28,291 nucleotides of DNA from an uncultured Ruminococcus sp. (GTDB lineage Bacteria; Bacillota; Clostridia; Oscillospirales; Ruminococcaceae): contig UQAR01000022.1 in NCBI GenBank assembly GCA_900539095.1, positions 1 to 28,291 of the forward strand. Direction: 5' to 3'. Positions 13,800 through 21,349 of this stretch are shown piece after piece. Position numbers and translations under genes: made by a program. Below the pieces are notes generated by a model. The model made no database searches, was not told the DNA's origin, and worked only from the letters and a program-made list of their open reading frames with translations. The stretch's first letter is position 1, and every line of letters begins with the position of its first letter.

Positions 13800-16142
13800 A
13801 TGAGATCAAATTTTTCTGATACAAACGATTTTGTTCAGAGCATGAACAGAAGTAAGCGAAAAAGGAAAATAATACTGCTTGTACTGTGCATAGTGCTTGC
13901 CTTTCTTGTTGCAGCCTGCATAATAGTGGGTCTGAAAATAAGAGAGAACAACCGTATAGCTATGGCTAAGTCTGTTATCACAAAGCTTGACATAAGCACC
14001 ACATTTAAGGAGGCTGAGTTTGCCGACGATAAGGACTGGGACGGCGACGGCATAAAGAACGCCGACGAAACACGTCACGGAACTAATCTGCAAAGCGAGG
14101 ATACCGATAATGACGGTATCAGCGACGGCGATGAGATAAAGCTTGGCACGAACCCTCTTGAGGCTGATACTGACGGCGACGGTCTGCTGGACGGTTATGA
14201 GCTTATGGCAGGAACTAATCCGAGAGATGCAAAGTCTGACGGAAAGACAAATGACGCTGAAAGAGAAATGACAGTGGAGAAAAAAGCAGGAAACTGCAAG
14301 CTTGAAATAAAGGGCGACGCTAACGCCGCAAGTGCAACACTTGTTGAGCTTGACCTGTTCGGTATCTCTTCAAACGCAAGTATCGTCACAAAGGCGTATG
14401 ACGCTTATTCTGATTATAAATTCAACTCTGCGGTGATAACTTTCGATATTGATACCGCAAAGCTCAGCAAAATGGGTTATTCATTCGACGACCTTACAGT
14501 GCTCAGGTTCGATTCACGTTCCACACTTTACACAAAGGTGGATTCAAAGGTGAACAAGAGCAAAAAGACAGTTTCTGCGTCACTGACAGAGCTTGGAACT
14601 TATGTGGTCGGCGTTGAGAAAACGGTAAACGACGAGGCAACAACAAGAATTTGTTTCCTTGTTGACAACTCAGGTTCTATGTATCCGAAGGAGCAGTGCG
14701 TAACTTCTCCTGAGAATGACGTTGAATTCAAGCGTCTTGACTTCGCAAAGAGCCTTATCGACAAGTTCGAGAGCAGCTATCAGATAGGCATTTGCAAGTT
14801 CACAGGCAGCTATAAAAAAATGGTGGACTTCACTGACGATAAAACAAAGCTTTCTGAGGCTCTTGATAAGATAAAGAGCGATCCTGAGATATTTAACGGA
14901 ACTCACAGCCAGACTGCTTTGCAGAGATGTATGAACGAGTTCAAGGCAACTTCCAACGGAAAGTATAGAAACATTATCGTAATGCTCACAGACGGTGAGT
15001 CTGACGAGCCAAATCCGGCAAGCGTTTCAAGCATTGCGAGCACCGCAAAGGATAAGGACATAATCGTTCTTACTGTTGGCCTTGGCAGAGATGTTGACAG
15101 AGATTGGCTCCAGGAGCTTGCTTATTCCACAGGCGGAAAGTATTATTCAGCATCTGACGCAAACGCACTTAATGACGTTTACAAGCAGATAGTTACAACG
15201 CTCAATTATGATATCGTTACATACACAAACGCCGATGACGATGTAAGAGGCTATTCACTTTATAACACAGGCTTTGACCCTAAGGTGAACGGTTTCTCAT
15301 TCAAGAATTTCAGAACTACCACAACTTCAAGCGTTGACTTCGGTATGGCTGTTATGGCAAGAGATTGGTATCTCGGCAATGTTAAAACAAAGCTTGGGGA
15401 TATCAAACCGTCTGATTCAAGCGATATAAAGGTGAATGCAGCAGGCTACGATATAAGCAGCACAGATTTCGGCAAGCAGTATGATGAGAGAGTACCGCTG
15501 AGCAAGATAACCTCAGATCTTTTCGCAGGAACTTATTCAGACGTTACAAAGTATCTTGACTATTCCTGCACAGGTGATACGCTGACGCTCAATGACGATT
15601 ATAAATATGACAGCAAGAACAAGGGCTGGGTAAAGAACGTCACAAAGATATCAGGCGGAAACCTCCGCTGGAAAAAGGTAGAACTTCTTGACCTTGATAT
15701 CGCAGAGGGCTACGATAAGATAAAGGGCGGCTATTCACAGAATGACGCCGAGTTCGCAAGAGCACTCTATAGGCTCAACGCTTTGCAGTGGGACGATTCT
15801 TCATCAGAATATAACCTGAACAACGACAGCAAGGGCTTTGAAAAGCTTGAAGATCAGCTGAGCCTCGGTATCCCTGTTGTAACAACTATCGACGATACCC
15901 ATACAGTGAATGCTATCGGTCTTATTCAGGATTCTGACTGCCATAGAAAATATATCCTCCAGATATATGACAACAACTATCCTGGCGAAACAAAACAGCT
16001 TTACATTCAGAAACTGCCTAAATGTACGCTGAAAATAGACGACAGCGGCAAGGCAACAGTTGTTGATACTACATTCGAGTATTCTGCAACATATGAGGGC
16101 AAGCAGGTAGGAATCCAGTTTTCTGACGTGTCTGCTCACTGA
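13800..16142 (+). CDS. Membrane-anchored VWA-domain protein with calcium-type repeats
   Basis: 780 aa. A basic N-terminus and one hydrophobic segment (about 24-48) suggest an uncleaved anchor with the rest outside. Residues 77-150 hold three thrombospondin type-3-like units (DWDGDGIKNADE, DTDNDGISDGDE, DTDGDGLLDGYE, each followed by GTN), calcium-binding in known families. The VWA domain (about 282-470) has a complete metal site: DxSxS at D289-S293, T368 and D398 in TDGESDE. The last about 270 residues resemble papain-like/C39-like folds: a FGMAVMARDWYLG helix near 514, a His in HTVNAIGL (H701) and YDNNYPGE (D724, N726). The expected Cys before FGM is absent, so this part is probably not an active peptidase. 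Role unknown, likely adhesion or assembly at the surface. Single gene with own terminator. Confidence 0.85.
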   Translation: MRSNFSDTNDFVQSMNRSKRKRKIILLVLCIVLAFLVAACIIVGLKIRENNRIAMAKSVITKLDISTTFKEAEFADDKDWDGDGIKNADETRHGTNLQSEDTDNDGISDGDEIKLGTNPLEADTDGDGLLDGYELMAGTNPRDAKSDGKTNDAEREMTVEKKAGNCKLEIKGDANAASATLVELDLFGISSNASIVTKAYDAYSDYKFNSAVITFDIDTAKLSKMGYSFDDLTVLRFDSRSTLYTKVDSKVNKSKKTVSASLTELGTYVVGVEKTVNDEATTRICFLVDNSGSMYPKEQCVTSPENDVEFKRLDFAKSLIDKFESSYQIGICKFTGSYKKMVDFTDDKTKLSEALDKIKSDPEIFNGTHSQTALQRCMNEFKATSNGKYRNIIVMLTDGESDEPNPASVSSIASTAKDKDIIVLTVGLGRDVDRDWLQELAYSTGGKYYSASDANALNDVYKQIVTTLNYDIVTYTNADDDVRGYSLYNTGFDPKVNGFSFKNFRTTTTSSVDFGMAVMARDWYLGNVKTKLGDIKPSDSSDIKVNAAGYDISSTDFGKQYDERVPLSKITSDLFAGTYSDVTKYLDYSCTGDTLTLNDDYKYDSKNKGWVKNVTKISGGNLRWKKVELLDLDIAEGYDKIKGGYSQNDAEFARALYRLNALQWDDSSSEYNLNNDSKGFEKLEDQLSLGIPVVTTIDDTHTVNAIGLIQDSDCHRKYILQIYDNNYPGETKQLYIQKLPKCTLKIDDSGKATVVDTTFEYSATYEGKQVGIQFSDVSAH

Positions 16143-16155
16143 TAAAATAGGTATG

Positions 16156-16188
16156 AAAAAACGGAACGGTTTGACCGCTCCGTTTTTT
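16156..16188. terminator. Bidirectional terminator between the VWA and nitroreductase genes
   Basis: A-run, ACGGA-CGG (16161-16169), TTTGA loop, CCG-TCCGT (16175-16183), six T's. It serves the VWA gene rightward and could also stop the leftward nitroreductase mRNA. Confidence 0.88.
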
Positions 16189-16221
16189 GTTGTTTTTATT
16201 TGCAGACAATTTGTCATAAAG

Positions 16222-16246
16222 CGGGCGAACTCTGTTCACCCCTACA
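16222..16246. repeat. Single copy of the REPIN end repeat
   Basis: 25 bp that match the right end of the 9146-9291 element at 22 of 25 positions, in the same orientation (CGGGCGAAC ... CCCCTACA). It lies between two convergent genes, with no second arm nearby. Confidence 0.7.
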
Positions 16247-16266
16247 TTGAAATGATGTGACTATAA

Positions 16267-16794
16267 TTACTTGATATAATATACCCAGTTGTCTTTTCTC
16301 TTGAGGCACTCAGGATATTCGCCCTCAGTGTAGCCAAGAGCACAGTGGCCAATGCCTTCATAGTCACCCTCAATGCCAAGGCTGTGGAGTATCTCTTTGC
16401 CCTCTTCGGACTCAAACTCTTCTTTGGCACGGTGTATCCAGCAGCTGCCAATGCCCTCATCGTGAGCAGCGAGCATAAGATTTCCCATAACAAGGCTGCC
16501 GTCATAAATGTAAGTTGGGCAGGACTTGTCAGCCAAAACGATGAGCATAACAGGAGCACCATAGAACGGGTCAAAGCCCTCAGCCCAACCGCCGATCTTT
16601 CTGTTCATCTCAGAGATCTTGTCACGCATTTCCTTGTTTGTGACAGCGATTATGATAGGCGACTGAATATTTCTACCAGTTGCGGAGTAAGTTCCAGCCG
16701 TAATGATGCGGTCGAGAACGTCCTGAGGGATCATATCAGGCTTGTATTTTCGTACACTTCTTCTAGTTTTTATAAGTTCGAGCAGATCTTTCAT
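16267..16794 (-). CDS. Nitroreductase-family protein
   Basis: 175 aa, a compact FMN-binding nitroreductase fold. Signatures: RRSVRKYKPDMIP near the N-terminus (FMN phosphate contact), ATGRNIQSP, and the Gly-Cys-Trp-rich C-terminal part GIGSCWIHRA and GHCALGYTEGEYP. The family reduces nitro compounds, quinones or flavins with NAD(P)H; the short form may prefer an unknown substrate. A strong AGGAGG site lies before the ATG at 16794. Its promoter (16842-16870) is back to back with the prfC promoter, their -35 boxes only 27 bp apart, so one bound regulator could affect both. Cytoplasmic, single gene. Confidence 0.9.
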   Translation of the reverse strand: MKDLLELIKTRRSVRKYKPDMIPQDVLDRIITAGTYSATGRNIQSPIIIAVTNKEMRDKISEMNRKIGGWAEGFDPFYGAPVMLIVLADKSCPTYIYDGSLVMGNLMLAAHDEGIGSCWIHRAKEEFESEEGKEILHSLGIEGDYEGIGHCALGYTEGEYPECLKRKDNWVYYIK

Positions 16795-16841
16795 AAAACA
16801 GTCCTCCTTTGTGACTTAGTTTGTTGATAACCTACAATTTG

Positions 16842-16870
16842 ATTTTAGCACAGTTTTGGGGCAATGTCAA
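16842..16870 (-). promoter_or_regulatory. Promoter of the nitroreductase gene
   Basis: On the minus strand, TTGACA (16865-16870), 17-bp spacer, TAAAAT (16842-16847) with TGC just upstream (extended -10). Confidence 0.8.
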
Positions 16871-16897
16871 CGGTTCGCTTTCTTCATAAAAAATCTC

Positions 16898-16926
16898 TTG
16901 CATTTTCCGCAATACTGTGCTATACT
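16898..16926 (+). promoter_or_regulatory. Promoter of prfC
   Basis: TTGCAT (16898-16903), 17-bp spacer, TATACT (16921-16926), also with an extended TGC. It shares the CTGTGCTA start of its -10 region with the divergent nitroreductase promoter. Confidence 0.75.
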
Positions 16927-16970
16927 AATCAGGTATGTTTAAAAATGTAATGAAATATGGAGGAATAATT

Positions 16971-18566
16971 TTGGGTAAGCTTGAAGATGAAATCAAACGC
17001 CGCCGTACTTTTGCGATAATCTCTCACCCTGACGCAGGTAAAACAACTCTTACGGAAAAATTCCTGCTCTATGGTGGTGCAATAGCTCAGGCAGGTGCTG
17101 TAAAAGGTAAAAAGAATTCCCGCCATGCCGTGTCTGACTGGATGGAAATAGAAAAGCAGAGAGGTATCTCCGTAACTTCCTCTGTTATGCAGTTTCAGTA
17201 TAAAAATTATTGTATAAATATCCTCGATACCCCTGGACATCAGGACTTCTCTGAGGATACCTACCGTACTCTTATGGCTGCCGACTCAGCCGTAATGGTC
17301 ATCGACGCCTCAAAGGGCGTGGAAAATCAGACTAGAAAACTCTTCAAGGTCTGCGTTATGCGTCATATCCCTATCTTTACTTTCGTAAATAAAATGGACC
17401 GTGAGTCAAGAAATCCTTTTGACCTTATGGAGCAGATAGAGTCAGAACTCGGTATCCAAACTTACCCTGTGAACTGGCCTATTGGTTCCGGTAAAGAGTT
17501 TAAGGGCGTCTACGATAGAGATAAAAAGCATATCATATCCTTCGAGGCAAGCGGCGGACAGCATCAGGTCGCTGCCACTGAAGTTGACCTCTCCGACCCG
17601 TCATTGGACAGCCTTATCGGCGAAGATCTCCATTCTACTCTCTGCGACGATATCGAGCTGCTGGACGGTGCAAGCTATGAGTTCGATATCGAAAAGGTCA
17701 GAAAGGGCGAGCTTTCACCTGTGTTTTTCGGCTCTGCTCTTACAAACTTCGGCGTTGAACCGTTCCTTGAAAACTTCCTCGAAATGACAACTTCTCCTAC
17801 TCCGAGAAATTCTTCTGCCGGTATCATAGACCCGTTCGACCCTGAGTTCTCAGCATTCGTGTTCAAAATTCAGGCGAATATGAACAAGGCTCACCGTGAC
17901 CGTATCACTTTCCTGCGTATCTGTTCAGGAAAGTTCGATAAGGATATGGACGTCCTCCATGTTCAGGGCAACAAAAAGCTTAGACTTTCTCAGCCTCAGC
18001 AAATAATGGCTCAGGAAAGAGAGATTATCGACGAGGCTTATGCAGGCGATATAATCGGCGTGTTCGACCCCGGTATTTTCGCTATTGGCGATACAATATG
18101 CTCGCCAAAAAGAAAGTTCGAGTTCGAGTCTATCCCAACATTCGCACCTGAGCACTTTATGAGAGTCCGTCAGAAAGATACCCTCAAAAGAAAACAGTTC
18201 GTTAAGGGTACAACGCAGATTGCTCAGGAGGGTGCTATCCAGATCTTCCACGAGCCTGACAGCGGTATGGAAGAAGTTATCGTCGGCGTTGTCGGCGTGC
18301 TCCAGCTTGAAGTCTTTGAATACAGAATGAAGAATGAGTATAACGTTGACCTTTTCAAAGAGGGTCTGCCATATTCATATATCCGCTGGATAGATAATAA
18401 GGATATCGACCCTAAGACCCTGAAACTTTCAAGCGACACAAAGCTTGTCAAGGACTTCCGTGACAACTATCTGCTGCTTTTCACAAGCGAGTGGAATATT
18501 CGCTGGGCACTTGAAAGAAACGAGGGCTTGCAGCTCTCTGAGTTTAACAGAGGCGACCTACAGTAA
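16971..18566 (+). CDS. prfC: Peptide chain release factor 3
   Basis: 531 aa GTPase that removes RF1/RF2 from the ribosome after termination. I chose TTG at 16971 because GGAGGA (16959-16964) sits 6 nt before it; the open frame continues upstream to an ATG at 16935 with no ribosome binding site. GTPase motifs: SHPDAGKTT (G1), GISVTSSV (G2), DTPGH (D86-H90, G3) and NKMD (140-143, G4). The C-terminal domains contain LRICSGKFDKDM and the RF3-type REIIDEAYAGDIIGVFDPG block, which separates RF3 from EF-G. Single gene with own promoter and a terminator at 18633-18666. Soluble, ribosome-associated. Confidence 0.96.
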   Translation: MGKLEDEIKRRRTFAIISHPDAGKTTLTEKFLLYGGAIAQAGAVKGKKNSRHAVSDWMEIEKQRGISVTSSVMQFQYKNYCINILDTPGHQDFSEDTYRTLMAADSAVMVIDASKGVENQTRKLFKVCVMRHIPIFTFVNKMDRESRNPFDLMEQIESELGIQTYPVNWPIGSGKEFKGVYDRDKKHIISFEASGGQHQVAATEVDLSDPSLDSLIGEDLHSTLCDDIELLDGASYEFDIEKVRKGELSPVFFGSALTNFGVEPFLENFLEMTTSPTPRNSSAGIIDPFDPEFSAFVFKIQANMNKAHRDRITFLRICSGKFDKDMDVLHVQGNKKLRLSQPQQIMAQEREIIDEAYAGDIIGVFDPGIFAIGDTICSPKRKFEFESIPTFAPEHFMRVRQKDTLKRKQFVKGTTQIAQEGAIQIFHEPDSGMEEVIVGVVGVLQLEVFEYRMKNEYNVDLFKEGLPYSYIRWIDNKDIDPKTLKLSSDTKLVKDFRDNYLLLFTSEWNIRWALERNEGLQLSEFNRGDLQ

Positions 18567-18589
18567 AATACGCAAATGCGTTGTTTATG

Positions 18590-18616
18590 TGTAGAGAATG
18601 AACCGTGTTCGCTCAT
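18590..18616. repeat. Possible degraded copy of the REPIN end
   Basis: Starts TGTAG, has a GAAC..GTTCGC core and a palindromic layout like 9146-9170, but with many changes. Placed between prfC and its terminator. Weak. Confidence 0.3.
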
Positions 18617-18632
18617 TGATTTGATAAATTTG

Positions 18633-18666
18633 AACTGACCAAGGCTGATGCTTTGGCCAGTTTTTT
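18633..18666 (+). terminator. Terminator of prfC
   Basis: AACTG-CCAA-GC (18633-18645) pairs with GC-TTGG-CAGTT (18650-18662) with two mismatches, TGAT loop, six T's at 18661-18666. Confidence 0.8.
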
Positions 18667-18684
18667 ACTTGTATGTTTTTGTCA

Positions 18685-18713
18685 TTGACAAATTAAAAAA
18701 ATTGTGATATAAC
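18685..18713 (+). promoter_or_regulatory. Promoter of the NPSTG surface protein
   Basis: TTGACA (18685-18690), 17-bp spacer, TATAAC (18708-18713). Confidence 0.75.
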
Positions 18714-18764
18714 TAAGGCAGAAGATAGGTTTAAGACGTTTCGTAACTTTGGAGGCGTGTGTAT

Positions 18765-20333
18765 ATGATGATAAAAAAGATAAGTGCAGCAGTTTTGGCA
18801 GTCATGATATCAGCCGGTATGGTTTGCATGACAACTGCCTTTGCAGCCGACGAAAATGCAGCGGCAGCCACGGCACAGGAGTATGCTGCGGATAAAGACG
18901 CAGGCGAGCAGCTTGTGCAGAATGTGCTTGATAAAAAGGACGAGATAATAAAGGATATGCAGAGCTTTGATACTGACCCTGACGTTCCGTTTTCTTATAG
19001 TGCATGGTTTCAGGATCTTGACCTTGACGGAACACCTGAGTTCATAATGGGCGGTCAGGTCGGAGACGGCTCAAGGCATTTCTATATCCTCGATAAAGAC
19101 GGAAAAGTAAATCACCTTGAGGGCAACAGCGGAGTGTATGACCACATCGACGGCCCTGAGGGCTTTGAGTATGAACTTTGCAGAAACATTTATACAGGTG
19201 AGTTTGTGTATATGATGCAGGGCGACGTCGTAAGGAAAATGACTTTTTCCGCCGATAAGGGCGTGACAGAGGAGGAACTTTGCAAGACCACCTATGACGA
19301 GAAAACCAACAGCGATGTTTATACCGTGGGTGGAAAGCAGGTAAACAAGACCCAGTATGGCGTGTTCCTTAGCACCATAAGCAGCTATGTGCCTGTGGAC
19401 GTTACCACTACCGTAATATATCAGGACGAGTTTGCAGCCGCAGGCAAGGACGAACTTCTCAAGGCTTATAATGACTATACATATTCTGTGCCGACTAAAG
19501 AAACAGGCAAGGCAGATATGATAAGACACGTCAAAAACGCACATGACCTTCTTGATGAAGATCTTGGAGATCTGTCCGTTGAAATGTCACCTGACGTTGA
19601 GTGGGATTATGAGGGCTGGTTTGAGGATATAGACTTTGACGGAGTTCCTGAATTTCTTATCGGCGGAGCAGCAGATTATGAGGACGGCACATCAAAGCGA
19701 GTTTTCATGGCAATAGACGGCAGCAAACACAGCTACATCACAGGCAGCAGAGTTTCAAGCGACCACGGCAAGGGTGCTGAAAGCTTTGGCTATAAGCCTT
19801 ATAAAAATAAGACGACAGGCGAAAATGCACTTCTCACCGCCGACAGCTATGCCGATAAGGATACAGAGAACTATGCTGTAAGACGTCTTGTTTATGCTGT
19901 GGGCAAGTATATGGAAACAGACCTTTGCACAGCACAGAAGAATAAGACTTCCGGCAAAACGACCTATATCGTTGAGGGCAGCGAGGTCAGTGAAGAGAAT
20001 TTCCAAAAGTATCTAAGCTCACTTAACAGCACATATGAGGAGCTTTCCGTGAACATTGAGAGCACAGGCAGCAAAACGATACCGACAGATGAAAGCGTGC
20101 TGGGTTCGTCCTATGATGCCTATAAGCTTGGCGATGTCGTTGGTGACGCAGCTTTCGCCTACGGCAAAAAGTCCGCAGACCCAAAGGTAGATATTCCAAC
20201 ATCAGAGGGCAAAACGCAGGACAAATCATCAGCTGTGAACCCGTCCACAGGGGCAGTCGCAGGCGTTGCCGCCGCAACAGTTGTGGGCATCGGCGTAGGT
20301 GCAGCATTGGTGGCAAAACGCAAAAAGAAATAA
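18765..20333 (+). CDS. Secreted, internally duplicated protein with NPSTG sorting tail
   Basis: 522 aa from ATG 18765 (GGAGG 9 nt upstream). A signal peptide is clear (basic start, hydrophobic core, AFA-A site near residue 28). Two related blocks of about 170 aa follow: each begins with a helical stretch, then W-F-x-D-[LI]-D-x-D-G-x-P-E-F-[IL]-x-GG, and ends with a short helix after YxVxGxxV. The DxDxDG pattern suggests calcium or FG-GAP-like loops. The C-terminus has NPSTG, a hydrophobic stretch and KRKKK, the pattern of a sortase substrate, though NPSTG differs from LPXTG. No sortase is in the window. The protein is probably wall- or membrane-attached. Own promoter and terminator. Function unknown; carbohydrate or surface binding is a guess. 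Confidence 0.85.
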   Translation: MMIKKISAAVLAVMISAGMVCMTTAFAADENAAAATAQEYAADKDAGEQLVQNVLDKKDEIIKDMQSFDTDPDVPFSYSAWFQDLDLDGTPEFIMGGQVGDGSRHFYILDKDGKVNHLEGNSGVYDHIDGPEGFEYELCRNIYTGEFVYMMQGDVVRKMTFSADKGVTEEELCKTTYDEKTNSDVYTVGGKQVNKTQYGVFLSTISSYVPVDVTTTVIYQDEFAAAGKDELLKAYNDYTYSVPTKETGKADMIRHVKNAHDLLDEDLGDLSVEMSPDVEWDYEGWFEDIDFDGVPEFLIGGAADYEDGTSKRVFMAIDGSKHSYITGSRVSSDHGKGAESFGYKPYKNKTTGENALLTADSYADKDTENYAVRRLVYAVGKYMETDLCTAQKNKTSGKTTYIVEGSEVSEENFQKYLSSLNSTYEELSVNIESTGSKTIPTDESVLGSSYDAYKLGDVVGDAAFAYGKKSADPKVDIPTSEGKTQDKSSAVNPSTGAVAGVAAATVVGIGVGAALVAKRKKK

Positions 20334-20345
20334 TATGATATTTTT

Positions 20346-20377
20346 ATCGCCGTGCTTGTGAGAGTACGGCGATTTTT
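20346..20377 (+). terminator. Terminator of the NPSTG protein gene
   Basis: ATCGCCGT (20346-20353) pairs with ACGGCGAT (20366-20373), followed by T's to 20377. Confidence 0.88.
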
Positions 20378-20404
20378 GTGTCATAACGTACCCGTTGTCC
20401 GCAT

Positions 20405-20440
20405 AACTTGTACAAAGAGAACAAGTTGTTTTCAAAACAA
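20405..20440 (+). promoter_or_regulatory. Overlapping palindromes next to the amidase ribosome binding site
   Basis: AACTTGT (20405-20411) with ACAAGTT (20421-20427), and a perfect TTGTTTT-C-AAAACAA (20426-20440) that ends at the base before GGAGG. The two hairpins share bases 20426-20427 and exclude each other in part. This could be an operator or a translation control element. No good promoter is seen for the amidase. Confidence 0.45.
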
Positions 20441-20453
20441 GGAGGACGGATAT

Positions 20454-21173
20454 ATGTTCAGAAGATTGCAGAATATTTTGTGCTGCGTGGTGATAGCAGG
20501 TTTCGCAGCAGTGTGCTGGTATGGCAAAACAAACGGCGATGCCGTCATGTCGGGAACAAAGGTGAAAACTTCTTTGGATAAACCCGTGGTGGTCATCGAC
20601 CCAGGCCACGGCGGTATGGACGGCGGCTGTGTTTCTGTTGACGGAACGCCTGAAAAAGGTATAAACCTTGCGGTGGCTGAAAGCCTCCGTGACGGTCTGA
20701 AACTCCTGGGCTATGACGTGGTCTGCACCCGTGAAAGCGATATCTCTATCTACGATAAAGGCACTGAGGGACTGGGCGAGCAGAAAAAGTCCGATATGAA
20801 AAACCGCCTCGCTATATTCTCAAAATATTCGGACGGCATATCAGTGTCCATTCATCAAAACCAGTTTACCGACAGCCGCTACAGCGGTGCTCAGATGTTC
20901 TATTCAAAGGATAACACTGAGGGCGAAAAGCTCGCAGGTGCAATGCAAAAACAGTTCGTTGCCCTCTTGCAGCCTGATAATACCCGTGAAACTAAACCCG
21001 TGGGCGATGAGCTTTACCTGCTCAATAATACAAAGAACCCTGCGGTCATGATAGAGTGCGGTTTCCTTTCAAACCCCGAGGAGGCTCAAAAGCTGGAGAA
21101 TGAGGACTATCAGCGTCAGGTGGCTTTCACCGTCCTCACCGGTATCAGCGAATATAGACTTATGCAGAAATAG
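20454..21173 (+). CDS. N-acetylmuramoyl-L-alanine amidase (Amidase_3, CwlD-like)
   Basis: 239 aa from ATG 20454, behind GGAGG; the frame runs upstream into the preceding terminator and is not used. A membrane or signal segment covers about residues 8-26, so the enzyme acts outside the membrane or in the forespore. It cuts the bond between muramic acid and L-Ala. Zinc motifs: DPGHGG (His), an acidic residue in TPEKGINLAVAE, SIHQNQ (His), and the catalytic Glu in IECGFLSNPEE. Length, order and the YSGAQMFYS block are close to Bacillus CwlD, which makes the muramic-delta-lactam of spore cortex, so a sporulation role is possible if the organism forms spores. No SH3 or cell wall-binding repeats. 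Directly upstream of secA but with its own terminator. Confidence 0.9.
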   Translation: MFRRLQNILCCVVIAGFAAVCWYGKTNGDAVMSGTKVKTSLDKPVVVIDPGHGGMDGGCVSVDGTPEKGINLAVAESLRDGLKLLGYDVVCTRESDISIYDKGTEGLGEQKKSDMKNRLAIFSKYSDGISVSIHQNQFTDSRYSGAQMFYSKDNTEGEKLAGAMQKQFVALLQPDNTRETKPVGDELYLLNNTKNPAVMIECGFLSNPEEAQKLENEDYQRQVAFTVLTGISEYRLMQK

Positions 21174-21178
21174 ATCCA

Positions 21179-21211
21179 GCGGCAGCGTGATATCACCTGC
21201 CGCCGTTTTTT
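21179..21211 (+). terminator. Terminator of the amidase gene
   Basis: GCGGCAG (21179-21185) pairs with CTGCCGC (21197-21203) around a palindromic GTGATATCAC, then six T's. Confidence 0.85.
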
Positions 21212-21236
21212 GTTTGTAAAAACAGGTATAAATTGC

Positions 21237-21265
21237 TTGACTTTTAAAATGGGATATTGTATAAT
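21237..21265 (+). promoter_or_regulatory. Promoter of secA
   Basis: TTGACT (21237-21242), 17-bp spacer, TATAAT (21260-21265). It leaves a leader of about 80 nt that contains a TTTTCC/GGAAAA hairpin at about 21303-21328. Confidence 0.8.
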
Positions 21266-21349
21266 ATAATAGTGTATTTATAGCATAGTATATTTTTTAA
21301 CTTTTTCCGTCGGACTTTCGGCTGGAAAACAAATAAAGGTGGATTGAAA

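Noticed and set aside
16935..16970. Upstream ATG start for prfC
   Set aside because: No ribosome binding site before it and it lies only a few bases after the predicted transcription start; TTG 16971 has GGAGGA at correct spacing.
20352..20453. Longer N-terminus for the amidase
   Set aside because: It would begin inside the stem of the preceding terminator and the extra peptide precedes the hydrophobic signal segment.
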